Origin: Catellatospora sp. KI3
Lineage (GTDB): Bacteria > Actinomycetota > Actinomycetes > Mycobacteriales > Micromonosporaceae
Length of the DNA stretch: 64,000 nt
Assembly: GCF_029948125.1 (NCBI RefSeq)
Contig: NZ_JASAMB010000001.1
Location: 744,001-808,000 of the forward strand
Direction of reading: 5' to 3'
A program made the position numbers and the translations under genes. The notes beneath the pieces are model-generated. The model saw nothing but the letters and a program-made list of their open reading frames with translations. It ran no database searches and had not been told where the DNA came from. Shown here piece by piece: positions 1 to 10,534 of this stretch (its first letter is position 1; every line of letters begins with the position of its first letter).

Positions 1-402
1 CTGCCTGCCGGTTCGCCGCAGCTCGACCTTCCCTGGATCATCACCTTCGGGCCGCTGGACGACGAGGAGGAGTGGGAGCCGGTCGTCTGCGGGCCGTACG
101 AGCGCGCGCACGCCCTCGCCCTCGCCCAGCACGTCGTCGCCGACGAGGACCTGATGGCGGTCGTCGAACCGCTGCTGCCGGCCACCTCGATCGAGCAGAT
201 CCGCGGCGAGATCTCGGTCGCCCAGCGGCTGGCCGCCGAGGCGGCCGACGAGATCGACGACGTCCTCGACGACGACGCCGAGGACGAACACGACCACGAT
301 CATGACCACGAGGACGAGGACGGCCACGCCGCCCTGGAGCCGCCGACCGAGGCGGAGCTGAAGGCCGCCTTCGCCCGCATCTCCGCCCGCCTGACCGCCT
401 GA
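1..402 (+). CDS. C-terminal part of an uncharacterised protein with a His/Asp-rich tail
   Basis: The reading frame is open from the first base and ends at the TGA at 400-402, so the start lies before the window. The visible part has a compact region (motifs LPWIITFGPLDDEEEW and CGPYERAHALALAQHV), then an acidic stretch with alternating His and Asp (HDHDHDH) at about residues 97-103 of the visible part, then a short helical end. The His/Asp run could bind a divalent metal, but that is inference. I do not recognise the family. The stop codon lies inside an 8-bp tandem repeat. Confidence 0.75.
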   Translation: MPAGSPQLDLPWIITFGPLDDEEEWEPVVCGPYERAHALALAQHVVADEDLMAVVEPLLPATSIEQIRGEISVAQRLAAEAADEIDDVLDDDAEDEHDHDHDHEDEDGHAALEPPTEAELKAAFARISARLTA

Positions 403-445
403 CCGCCTGACCGCCTGACCGCCTGACCGCCTGACCGCCTGACCC
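391..445. repeat. 8-bp tandem repeat (CTGACCGC), about 6.9 copies
   Basis: Six exact copies of CTGACCGC plus a seventh partial copy run from the last codons of the upstream gene into the intergenic region. The unit contains TGA and is not a multiple of three, so a stop falls in each of the three forward frames. Confidence 0.95.
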
Positions 446-458
446 GCCCATCCTTTAA

Positions 459-522
459 TCGACGCTGGCCTATCCAGAGGACGACTTTCGGAGATTCGTC
501 CTCTAGATAGGCCAGCGTCAAT
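459..522. repeat. Family A palindromic repeat, copy 1
   Basis: The left arm begins TCGACGCTGGCCTATCCAG and continues GAGGACGA. The right arm is TCGTCCTCTAGATAGGCCAG followed by CGTCAAT. The arms are about 26 bp, separated by about 11 bp, and differ at few positions. It lies between the 3' ends of two convergent genes. It could be a bidirectional terminator, a REP-like element, or both. Confidence 0.9.
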
Positions 523-545
523 GCTAAGCGGGGCGCGGGGACCGG

Positions 546-1070
546 TCAGCGGGGGCGAAGCGGGTAGTCGCGCAGGGGTTCCCAGCGGCCGTTGCCGCTG
601 TGCTCGTACCGGGTGAAGTGGTCGACGACGAAGCGGGCCGAGTAGTCCGCCATCCGCTCGAACACGTCGTCCAGCGCCGGGCCGGGCACGTCGTGCCCCA
701 CCGTCACGTGCGGGTGGTACGGATGGGTCAGCTCCCGCGACAGCGGCCCGGTGCGGATCGCGTCGGCCAGGCGCTCGCACTCGGCGATGCCCGCCGCCAG
801 GGCGACGAACACGACCTGGCTGATCGGCCGGAACGTCCCGGTGCCGCGCAACTGGACGGCGAACGGCTCGCTGGCGGCGGCGACCTTGCGCAGCAGGCGG
901 TCGATGCGCCGGTCGAGGTCGGCCGATACCGGCAGCACGGTCGGTCCGAGCAGCGTGACGTGCGCGGGGATCAGCGCCGCCTGCGGGTCGCCGGTCGTGG
1001 CACGGGCCGCGTCGAGTTCGGCGCCCCACGGCTGGGGTATGCCGATGGCGATACCGATGGTCCGCTCCAC
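546..1070 (-). CDS. 2H phosphoesterase / 2'-5' RNA ligase family protein
   Basis: The protein is about 174 residues and carries the two H-x-T motifs of the 2H phosphoesterase superfamily: HVTLLG in the N-terminal half and HPHVTVG in the C-terminal half. Members cleave or ligate cyclic 2',3'-phosphates or 2'-5' bonds in RNA or nucleotides. The substrate of this one cannot be told. I chose the GTG at 1070 because GGAGG lies six bases upstream. An ATG at 1103 would add 11 unlikely residues. It is the last gene of a minus-strand pair with trpS, and repeat copy A1 lies just past its stop. Confidence 0.85.
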   Translation of the reverse strand: MERTIGIAIGIPQPWGAELDAARATTGDPQAALIPAHVTLLGPTVLPVSADLDRRIDRLLRKVAAASEPFAVQLRGTGTFRPISQVVFVALAAGIAECERLADAIRTGPLSRELTHPYHPHVTVGHDVPGPALDDVFERMADYSARFVVDHFTRYEHSGNGRWEPLRDYPLRPR

Positions 1071-1155
1071 GGCGCACCTCCCTCCCACGTCAGGATCGGG
1101 CATGGCACCCGCCGCCGCACCCCGATCGGGGCGACGGCGGCGGTCAGGCGTTCGA

Positions 1156-3722
<2,567 letters not shown>

Positions 3723-3741
3723 ACCCGCCGACCGGCCGGGG

Positions 3742-4773
3742 TCAGGCCGCTTCGGCGACCAGGCCGACCTCGGCCTCCTCGACCCGGCGGTGCGGGACGG
3801 GCTCGGCGTCGGCTTCGGCGTCAGCCTCGACCTCCAGCGCCGGCTCGACCACGGTGACGCGCACCCGCGCCACCCGGCGGCCCTCCAGCGCCAGCACGGT
3901 GAGTTGGTAGCCGTCCAGGTCGGCGGTGTCGCCGGGCTGCGGCATCCGGCCCAGGTTGCTCATCAGGAAGCCGCCGACCGTCTCGTACGGCCCGGCGGGC
4001 AGGCGCACCCCGGTGCGCTCCACGAAGTCGGCGAGGTTGAGCATGCCGTCCAGCTCGGCGGGCAGGCTCGGGCCGGTGGCGGTGGCGACCGGAGTCTCGT
4101 CGTACTCGTCGTGGATCTCCCCGACCAGCTCCTCGATCAGGTCCTCCAGGGTGACGATCCCGGCCGTGCCGCCGTACTCGTCGACGACGACCGCGATCGT
4201 GTTGCGCTCGCGGCGCATCTCAGACAGCGCCGCCAGCACCGGCTTGCTGCCCGGCAGCCGCTTGATCTCGCGGGACAGCTCCCGCACCGGCCGCTCCGGC
4301 CGCTCGTCCCACAGCAGGTCGCGCAGGTGCACGAAGCCGACGACGTCGTCGTGGCTGCCGTCGGTCACCGGAAACCGGGTGTGCCCGGCCTCACGCGCCT
4401 CCGCGACCGCCTCGGCCACCGTCATCGCCACGTCCAGGAACCACACCTCGGTGCGCGGCACCATCACCTCGCGCAGGCTGGCCGCCGAGCGGGCCAGCGC
4501 CTTGCCGATGATGTGCCGCTCCTCCGGGTCCAGCGCCGTGTTGACCGCGACGAGCTGGCGCAGCTCCGCCTCGGTGATCTGCTCCCGGCCGACGGTCGCC
4601 TCGGCTCCGAGCACCCGGTTGGTCCAACGGGTCAGCGCGTCTGCGGCGCGGACGATGGCCGGGGCGAGGGCGCGGGCGACGCGACCGGGCGGACGTAACC
4701 TGGGCTCCCGTCGTCGCGGTTCGCGACCAGCGCTTTCCCGCGTGACCGGGGTGTTCTGCCGAGGCACAGCCAT
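3742..4773 (-). CDS. CorC/HlyC-type CBS-domain protein without the DUF21 membrane domain
   Basis: The 343-residue protein has a basic N-terminus, the typical linker ITEAELRQLVAVNTALDPEER, then two CBS domains from MVPRTEVWFLDV to EYGGTAGIVTLEDLIEELVGEI. A C-terminal CorC/HlyC domain follows (LNLADFVERTGVRLP ... GGFLMSNLGRMPQPGD). The DUF21 membrane domain of CNNM-like transporters is missing, as in the soluble CorC/YbeX branch linked to Mg2+/Co2+ homeostasis and ribosome function. The last 40 or so residues are a Glu/Asp/Ala-rich tail. It is divergent from galE across 153 bp. Confidence 0.88.
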   Translation of the reverse strand: MAVPRQNTPVTRESAGREPRRREPRLRPPGRVARALAPAIVRAADALTRWTNRVLGAEATVGREQITEAELRQLVAVNTALDPEERHIIGKALARSAASLREVMVPRTEVWFLDVAMTVAEAVAEAREAGHTRFPVTDGSHDDVVGFVHLRDLLWDERPERPVRELSREIKRLPGSKPVLAALSEMRRERNTIAVVVDEYGGTAGIVTLEDLIEELVGEIHDEYDETPVATATGPSLPAELDGMLNLADFVERTGVRLPAGPYETVGGFLMSNLGRMPQPGDTADLDGYQLTVLALEGRRVARVRVTVVEPALEVEADAEADAEPVPHRRVEEAEVGLVAEAA

Positions 4774-4926
4774 TTGCGCATCTTAGCTCCCGCCGACTCG
4801 CGGTCCCCGGATCGCCGGTGTTTGTGCTTGTTGTGTTCTGTTGGAATGTGGTGAGATAGCTGGCGAATTAGCGGGTTCTCCGCCGGGCACTAGGCTTCGT
4901 CGAACGGCATCGGGAAGGGCGGGCGT

Positions 4927-5901
4927 ATGAAATTACTGGTCACCGGGGGCGCGGGGTATGTCGGCAGCGTCGTGGCGCGGCTGCTGCTGGACGCGGGGCA
5001 CGAGGTGGTGGTGCTGGACGACCTGTCCCGCAACGACGCCTCGCAGATCCCGGCCGAGGCGCGGTTCGTGCAGGCCCGGGTGCAGGAGGCGGCGACCGTG
5101 CTCACGCCGGGGTCCGGCTTCGACGCGGTGCTGCACTTCGCCGGCCTGATCGCCGCAGGCGAGTCGATGGCCCGGCCGGAGTGGCACTGGGAGGCCAACA
5201 CCATCGGCTCGCTGGCGCTGCTGGAGGCGATGCGCGAGGCGGGCGTGCCCAGACTGGTCTTCTCCTCCACCGCCGCCACCTACGGCAACCCGTCCGAGCT
5301 GCCGCTGACCGAGAACGCGATCACCAAGCCGGTGAACACGTACGGCGCGACCAAGCTCGCCGTCGACATGGCCATCAGCTCGTACGCGCACGCCTACGAC
5401 CTGGCCGCGGTCAGCCTGCGCTACTTCAACGTCGCCGGGGCCCTGGTCCGCCCGGACGGATCCATGCTGGGCGAGCGCCACGACCCGGAGACCCACCTCA
5501 TCCCGATCGCGCTGGAGGTCGCCGCCGGCAGGCGCGAGAAGCTCCAGGTGTTCGGCGACGACTACCCCACCGCGGACGGCACCTGCGTGCGCGACTACAT
5601 CCACGTCGCCGACCTGGCCGAGGCGCACCTGCTGGCGCTGGCCGCCGCCCGCCCCGGCGAGCACCGGGTGTACAACCTGGGCAACGGCACCGGCTTCTCC
5701 AACCGCCAGGTCGTCGACGCCGTACGCGCCGTGACCGGGCATCCGGTGCCGGTGGAGATGGCCGCCCGCCGCCCCGGCGACCCGGCCGAACTGGTCGCCT
5801 CGTCCGAGCTGGCCCGCACCGAGCTGGGCTGGGTGCCCGGCCGCCCCGACCTGCACGACATCGTCGCCGACGCCTGGACCTTCTTCCGGAGCCACGAATG
5901 A
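4927..5901 (+). CDS. galE: UDP-glucose 4-epimerase
   Basis: This NAD-dependent extended SDR enzyme interconverts UDP-galactose and UDP-glucose. The nucleotide-binding loop GGAGYVG is at residues 7-13. The catalytic serine region is FSSTAATYGNPSELP, and the Tyr/Lys pair falls in YGATK (Tyr139, Lys143). The 324-residue length is normal. Its TGA overlaps the ATG of galK, so the two are translationally coupled. galT is not adjacent, so the Leloir pathway is split or UDP-galactose is made mainly from UDP-glucose. Confidence 0.97.
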   Translation: MKLLVTGGAGYVGSVVARLLLDAGHEVVVLDDLSRNDASQIPAEARFVQARVQEAATVLTPGSGFDAVLHFAGLIAAGESMARPEWHWEANTIGSLALLEAMREAGVPRLVFSSTAATYGNPSELPLTENAITKPVNTYGATKLAVDMAISSYAHAYDLAAVSLRYFNVAGALVRPDGSMLGERHDPETHLIPIALEVAAGRREKLQVFGDDYPTADGTCVRDYIHVADLAEAHLLALAAARPGEHRVYNLGNGTGFSNRQVVDAVRAVTGHPVPVEMAARRPGDPAELVASSELARTELGWVPGRPDLHDIVADAWTFFRSHE

Positions 5902-6983
5902 GCACTCTCGACAGCGGTGTGTGGGCCGCGCCCGGCCGGGTCAACCTGATCGGCGAGCACACCGACTACTGCGACGGCTTCGTGCTGCCGTTCGCGCTGC
6001 CGTACCGGACCGAGGTCACCGCGGCGCGGCTCGACCGTCCCGAGTGGACCGTGTCCAGCTCGCTGACCGGCGAGACGGTCACGTTCGACCTGAGCGAGCC
6101 GGTGACGGGCTGGGCCGCGTACGTGGCGGGGGTGGTGTGGGCGCTGCGCGAGGCCGGGTACGAGGTGCCCGGCGCGCGGCTGGACCTCACCTCCGACGTG
6201 CCGGGCGGGGCGGGACTGTCCTCTTCGGCCGCGCTGGAGTGCGCGGTGCTGTCGGCGCTGGTCGACCTCGGCGGCCTCGACCTGCCCGTGCCCCACCGCC
6301 CCAAGCTCGCCCAGCGCGCCGAGAACGCGTACGTCGGCGTGCCCTGCGGAGTCATGGACCAGTCCGCCTCGACGCTGTGCCGGGAAGGGCACGCGCTGTT
6401 CCTGGACTGCCGCACGATGGCGGTCGAGCACATCCCGCTCGACCTGGCCGGGCAGGGCCTGCAGATCCTGGTCGTCGACTCGCGCGCCCCGCACCAGCTC
6501 GTCGACGGCGAGTACGCCGCCCGCCGCGCCGCGTGCGAGAAGGCCGCCGAGATCCTCGGCCTGCCCGCGCTGCGCGACGCGACCCTGGCCGACCTGTCGC
6601 GCCTGGACGATCCGCTGCTGCTGCGCCGGGCCCGCCACGTCGTCACCGAGAACGACCGGGTGCTGGCCACCATCGAGCTGCTGCGCGACGGCCGGATCCG
6701 CGAGATCGGGCCGCTGCTCACCTCCTCGCACGCCTCGATGCGCGACGACTTCGAGATCACGGTGCCCGAAGTGGACACCGCCGTCGAGGCCGCCCTGGCC
6801 GCCGGCGCGTACGGTGCCCGGATGACCGGCGGCGGCTTCGGCGGCTGCGTCCTGGCCCTGGTCGACGCGGACCGCGCGGCAGCCGTCGCCGACGCGGTCG
6901 GCCAGGCGTTCGCCGCCAACGGCTTCCGCCCGCCGCACTGCTTCCCGGTCACCCCCGCCCCGGGCGCCACCCGCCTCTCCTGA
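5898..6983 (+). CDS. galK: Galactokinase
   Basis: This cytoplasmic GHMP kinase phosphorylates galactose at C1 with ATP. The galactokinase signature GRVNLIGEHTDYCDGFVLP is near residues 14-32. The ATP-binding GHMP motif DVPGGAGLSSSAALE is near 100, and the third motif GARMTGGGFGGCVLAL is near the C-terminus. It has 361 residues. The start ATG overlaps the galE stop by four bases. A (CCCCG)n run and a family B palindrome follow directly downstream. Confidence 0.97.
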   Translation: MSTLDSGVWAAPGRVNLIGEHTDYCDGFVLPFALPYRTEVTAARLDRPEWTVSSSLTGETVTFDLSEPVTGWAAYVAGVVWALREAGYEVPGARLDLTSDVPGGAGLSSSAALECAVLSALVDLGGLDLPVPHRPKLAQRAENAYVGVPCGVMDQSASTLCREGHALFLDCRTMAVEHIPLDLAGQGLQILVVDSRAPHQLVDGEYAARRAACEKAAEILGLPALRDATLADLSRLDDPLLLRRARHVVTENDRVLATIELLRDGRIREIGPLLTSSHASMRDDFEITVPEVDTAVEAALAAGAYGARMTGGGFGGCVLALVDADRAAAVADAVGQAFAANGFRPPHCFPVTPAPGATRLS

Positions 6984-7009
6984 CCCGCCCCGCCCCGCCC
7001 CGCCCCGCG
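6984..7009. repeat. (CCCCG)n simple-sequence run after galK
   Basis: About five CCCCG units start one base after the galK stop. A nearly identical run occurs at 9032-9057 after the GNAT gene. Confidence 0.9.
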
Positions 7010-7032
7010 GGCGCGAGGCACGTGGATCGGGT

Positions 7033-7092
7033 GCAGTTTCGGGGAAAGTGCTGGAATCGGCGCCAAGATTCCTGCACTTTCCCCGAAACTGC
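7033..7092. repeat. Family B palindromic repeat, copy 1
   Basis: The arms are 26 bp (7033-7058 and 7067-7092) and match at 25 of 26 positions around the 8-base centre GGCGCCAA. The core is TTCGGGGAAAGTGCTGGAAT. It lies between galK and the SPFH gene, so it may end galK transcription. It shares sequence with the palindrome at 9147-9210. Confidence 0.9.
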
Positions 7093-7094
7093 TC

Positions 7095-7126
7095 GGCGCG
7101 GCGCGGCGCGGCGCGGCGCGGCGCGC
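7095..7126. repeat. (GGCGC)n simple-sequence run
   Basis: Six or so GGCGC units directly follow the family B palindrome and precede the SPFH gene. It is GC-only low-complexity DNA with no evident function. Confidence 0.85.
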
Positions 7127-7188
7127 GGCGCGTCGGGTTGGTGATACGGGGTGGTCGGGAGTGGACAGGGTGGGGCAGGATGCCCGGC

Positions 7189-8562
7189 ATGACTTCCCCG
7201 GAGCGCAACGCCTACCTGGACCAGGTCATCTCCCAGCAGTCGCAGCTGGAGCAGGACCTGCGTGTGAAGAAGGCCGCCGCCCCGGCTCGCGGCGGCGGTG
7301 GCGGCGACGACACCAGCGGCCGGGCCAGGCGCGCGGCCGCGGACGCGGCGATGACGCCGCCCACCGCCGTCGACGTACGGGTGACCGGCGTCGGGCCGTG
7401 GAAGACGGTGCTGGTGCCGCCGAACGCGTTCGTGGTGCACACCCGGCGCGGCCACGCGCAACCGCTGCACCTGGGGCTGGGCGTCTCGTTCCGCTACCGT
7501 TCGCGCACCGACTCGTACCTGGTGGTGCCGGGCACGATGCAGACGATCCTGCTCAACGCGTTCTGCATCTGCCGTGAGCTGCAGGGCGTGCTGGTCCAGG
7601 CGTACGTGCAGTGGATCGTGCAGGACATCGCGACCGCGTACCGCAAACTCGACTTCGGTGACGCCTCCGACCCGATGCGGCTGGTGAACCTGCAGCTCAA
7701 GGAGCAGGCCGAGGCGGCGATCAAGGACAAGGTCGCCACCATGAGCGTGCACGAGGTGCTCAGCGACAAGCAGCCCATCATCGAGGAGCTGACCGCCCGC
7801 CTGCGCGGCGTCGCCGAAGGCGCCGACGACAGCGACCACGGTCTGGGGCTGCGCATCGTCACCGTTCAGATCAAGGAGGCCGTGGTCACCTCCGCGCGGC
7901 TGTGGGAGAACCTGCAGAAGCCGTTCCGGTCCGAGCAGAGCCAGCTCGCCCGGCTGGCCGAGCTGGGCGCCCAGGAGATCGTCACCGGCCGCGAGCTGGC
8001 TGCCGACCGCCTCGACCAGCTGCAGCGGCTGGAGAACGACCGGGAGCTGACCGACCTGCGGGCCCGCAACGCGGCCGCCGCGTTCGACCGGGACGCCGCC
8101 GAGAAGCTGCGGCGGGGCGAGCGCGAGCAGACCGATGCCCGCGCGCTGGCCACCCAGACCACCGAGACCACGCTGCACTCGCTGCGGCTGGAGCAGCAGC
8201 GGCACGAGCTGGAGGCGGAGGCGGGTCGGCTGCGGTTGGAGCTGGAGCACGCGCTGCAGCGGCTCAAGCTCGACCACGAGCTGACCGTGGCCCAGGCACG
8301 GGCCGACACCGCGCACGCCACCGCGCTGCTGGAGCTGGAGCGCGACCGGGTGTCCCGCGAGATCGCCAACGACCGCTCCCCGGCGGCGATCCAGGCGGAG
8401 CTGATCGCGAACCTGCCGCAGATCGTGTCGAAGCTGCCCAAGCCCGACGAGCTGCGTACGGTGAACCTCTCCGGCACCGACAGCACCAGCCTGGCCGGCA
8501 TCGTCACCGAGCTGACCGCAGCGATCACCGCCATCCGCGCCGCCGTGGCGCCCCGCGAATGA
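7189..8562 (+). CDS. SPFH/Band 7 domain protein with long coiled coil
   Basis: The protein is about 457 residues. After a short N-terminal helix and a Gly-rich linker comes an SPFH/prohibitin-like domain, roughly residues 60-250 (WKTVLVPPNAFVVHTRRG, GLRIVTVQIKEAVVTS). A very charged Glu/Arg/Leu helical region follows, about 265-415, expected to form a coiled coil (LRLEQQRHELEAEAGRLRLE). There is no clear transmembrane segment, so membrane attachment, if any, is peripheral. SPFH proteins form ring scaffolds; the role here is unknown. I chose the ATG at 7189 with GGGGCAGG upstream; 7180 is also possible. It is coupled to the GNAT gene by an ATGA overlap, and family B palindromes lie on both sides of the pair. 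Confidence 0.8.
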   Translation: MTSPERNAYLDQVISQQSQLEQDLRVKKAAAPARGGGGGDDTSGRARRAAADAAMTPPTAVDVRVTGVGPWKTVLVPPNAFVVHTRRGHAQPLHLGLGVSFRYRSRTDSYLVVPGTMQTILLNAFCICRELQGVLVQAYVQWIVQDIATAYRKLDFGDASDPMRLVNLQLKEQAEAAIKDKVATMSVHEVLSDKQPIIEELTARLRGVAEGADDSDHGLGLRIVTVQIKEAVVTSARLWENLQKPFRSEQSQLARLAELGAQEIVTGRELAADRLDQLQRLENDRELTDLRARNAAAAFDRDAAEKLRRGEREQTDARALATQTTETTLHSLRLEQQRHELEAEAGRLRLELEHALQRLKLDHELTVAQARADTAHATALLELERDRVSREIANDRSPAAIQAELIANLPQIVSKLPKPDELRTVNLSGTDSTSLAGIVTELTAAITAIRAAVAPRE

Positions 8563-8999
8563 TCAGCCGGGTCACCCCGGCCGATCCCGGATTCGGCGCG
8601 GTGGCGGAGCTGTTCGACGCCTACCGCGCCCACTACGGTCTGCAGCGGGAGTTCGCGGCGACCCGCCGCTGGCTGCAGGACCGCGCCGAGACCGGCTTCC
8701 GGGTGTACGCGGCCCGCCCGCACCGGCTGCCCGTCGGATTCGCCACGGTGGCCGTCGTACCCGCGTCGCTGACCCTTGGCACGGTGTGGCTGCTGCGCGA
8801 CCTGTGGGTGGACCCCGGGCACCGGGGCGCCGGGCACGGCCGTGCCCTGGTCGGCCACGTCCTGGCCGAGGCCCGCGCGGACGGCGCCCGCCGTGTCTCG
8901 CTGACCACCGAGCACGACAACGCCGCAGCCCAGGCCCTCTACCGCTCGCTGGGCTTCGAGCCCGTCGAGGGCTACCTCACCCTCAACGCACCCCTCTGA
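8559..8999 (+). CDS. GNAT family N-acetyltransferase
   Basis: The 146-residue single-domain protein has the acetyl-CoA binding loop HRGAGHGRALVGHVL and the C-terminal block AAAQALYRSLGFEPVEGYL. Both are typical of GNAT enzymes acting on small molecules or protein N-termini. The substrate is unknown. The start overlaps the stop of the SPFH gene (ATGA), so the two are co-translated and may work together. Family A and family B palindromes follow the stop, ahead of convergent cysN. Confidence 0.88.
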   Translation: MISRVTPADPGFGAVAELFDAYRAHYGLQREFAATRRWLQDRAETGFRVYAARPHRLPVGFATVAVVPASLTLGTVWLLRDLWVDPGHRGAGHGRALVGHVLAEARADGARRVSLTTEHDNAAAQALYRSLGFEPVEGYLTLNAPL

Positions 9000-9031
9000 C
9001 ACACCCCACCCACGCCCCACCCCTCGCGCCA

Positions 9032-9057
9032 CCCCGCCCCGCCCCGCCCCGCCCCGC
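9032..9057. repeat. (CCCCG)n simple-sequence run after the GNAT gene
   Basis: About five CCCCG units lie directly before family A copy 2. The composition matches the run after galK. Confidence 0.85.
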
Positions 9058-9062
9058 TTGCC

Positions 9063-9127
9063 ATCGACGCTGGCCTATCTAGAGGACGAATCTCGTCGAG
9101 TCGTCCTCTAGATAGGCCAGCGTCAAC
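9063..9127. repeat. Family A palindromic repeat, copy 2
   Basis: This is the most symmetrical copy. Left arm GACGCTGGCCTATCTAGAGG continues ACGA, and right arm TCGTCCTCTAGATAGGCCAG continues CGTC, with loop ATCTCGTCGAG. Flanking CCCCGCTT and AAGCCGGGG can extend the stem imperfectly. It sits between the convergent GNAT and cysN genes. Confidence 0.92.
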
Positions 9128-9146
9128 GTAAGCCGGGGCGGGGGCA

Positions 9147-9210
9147 CTACAAGTTCGGGGAAACTGCTGGAATCCGGCTCCGGATTCCAGCAGTTTCCCC
9201 GAAAGTGTTG
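9147..9210. repeat. Family B palindromic repeat, copy 2
   Basis: The arms are about 31 bp, match at 28 positions, and meet at a 2-base loop. The core TTCGGGGAAACTGCTGGAAT matches copy 1 except for a G-to-C change, which the opposite arm mirrors. It is downstream of GNAT and beyond the 3' end of cysN. Confidence 0.9.
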
Positions 9211-9244
9211 CAGCGGGCCGCCCGCGAGCGGACGGGCGCGGGCG

Positions 9245-10534
9245 TCAGGACGCTTCGATGATCATTCCCGCGCCGACCGTGCGGTTGGTCGACTCGTCGA
9301 TGATGATGAAGCCGCCCGTGGTGCGGTTGCGCCGGTACTCGTCGGCCAGCAGCGGGATCGTGGTGCGCAGCTTCACCCGGCCGATGTCGTTGAGCCCGAG
9401 CCTGGGCGCCTCGTCATCGCGGTGCAGCGTGTTCACGTCGAGCCGGTAGTGCAGCTCGCGCACGATCGCCCGCGCCGTCCGGGTGGTGTGCTTGATCGAG
9501 TACTTCGCGCCGACGGTCAGCGGCTTGGACTCGTCCATCCAGCAGACCAGCGCCTCGATGTCCTGGGCGACGGCCGGGGTGTTGTTCGGGCGGCAGATCA
9601 TGTCGCCGCGCGAGATGTCCAGCTCGTCTTCCAGCCGCACCGTGACCGACATGGGCGGGAACGCCTCGGACACCGGCCCGTCGGCGGTCTCCACCGAAGC
9701 GACCTTGGTGGTCATGCCGCTGGGCAGCACCATCACCTCGTCGCCTGGCTTGATCACGCCCGAGGCGACCTGTCCGGCGTAGCCGCGGTAGTCGGTGACG
9801 ACCGTGGACTGCGGGCGGATCACGTACTGCACCGGGAAGCGGACGTCGACCAGGTTGCGGTCCGAGGCGATGTGCACGTGCTCCAGGTGGTGCAGCAGCG
9901 ACGGGCCCTCGTACCACGGCATGTTGGGCGAGCGGGTGACGATGTTGTCGCCCTGCAGCGCCGAGATCGGGATGATCGCCAGGTCGGTGATGTCGAGCTT
10001 GGCCGCGAACGAGGTGAACTCGTCGACGATCTTGTCGTACACCTCCTGGTCCCAGTCCACGAGGTCCATCTTGTTGACGCACAGCACCAGGTGCGGCACC
10101 CGCAGCAGCGAGCACAGGAACGCGTGCCGTCGCGACTGCTCGACGATGCCCTTGCGCGCGTCGACCAGCACCAGCGCCAGGTCGGCGGTGGAGGCACCGG
10201 TGACCATGTTGCGCGTGTACTGGATGTGCCCCGGGGTGTCGGCGATGATGTACTTGCGCCGCGGGGTGTTGAAGTAGCGGTACGCCACGTCGATGGTGAT
10301 GCCCTGCTCGCGCTCGGCGCGCAGGCCGTCGGTGAGCAACGCGAGGTTGGTGTACTCGTCACCGCGGGCCGCGGACGCCGCCTCGACGGCCTCCCACTGG
10401 TCGGTGAACAGCGACTTGGTGTCGTACAGCAGGCGCCCGATGAGGGTGGACTTGCCGTCGTCGACACTGCCCGCCGTCGCGAAGCGCAGCAGGTCGGCCC
10501 GCTGCGCGCTGGTCGGTTCCGCAACTGCGGTCAT
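9245..10534 (-). CDS. cysN: Sulfate adenylyltransferase large subunit (GTPase)
   Basis: With CysD this forms ATP sulfurylase, which makes adenosine 5'-phosphosulfate (APS) from sulfate and ATP, driven by GTP hydrolysis. The GTPase motifs are all present: P-loop GSVDDGKST at residues 22-30, DTPGH, and NKMD. Elongation-factor-like beta-barrel domains follow. At 429 residues it ends without the fused APS-kinase domain seen in CysNC proteins, and no cysC is nearby. The start ATG shares one base with the cysD stop (TGATG). Confidence 0.97.
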   Translation of the reverse strand: MTAVAEPTSAQRADLLRFATAGSVDDGKSTLIGRLLYDTKSLFTDQWEAVEAASAARGDEYTNLALLTDGLRAEREQGITIDVAYRYFNTPRRKYIIADTPGHIQYTRNMVTGASTADLALVLVDARKGIVEQSRRHAFLCSLLRVPHLVLCVNKMDLVDWDQEVYDKIVDEFTSFAAKLDITDLAIIPISALQGDNIVTRSPNMPWYEGPSLLHHLEHVHIASDRNLVDVRFPVQYVIRPQSTVVTDYRGYAGQVASGVIKPGDEVMVLPSGMTTKVASVETADGPVSEAFPPMSVTVRLEDELDISRGDMICRPNNTPAVAQDIEALVCWMDESKPLTVGAKYSIKHTTRTARAIVRELHYRLDVNTLHRDDEAPRLGLNDIGRVKLRTTIPLLADEYRRNRTTGGFIIIDESTNRTVGAGMIIEAS

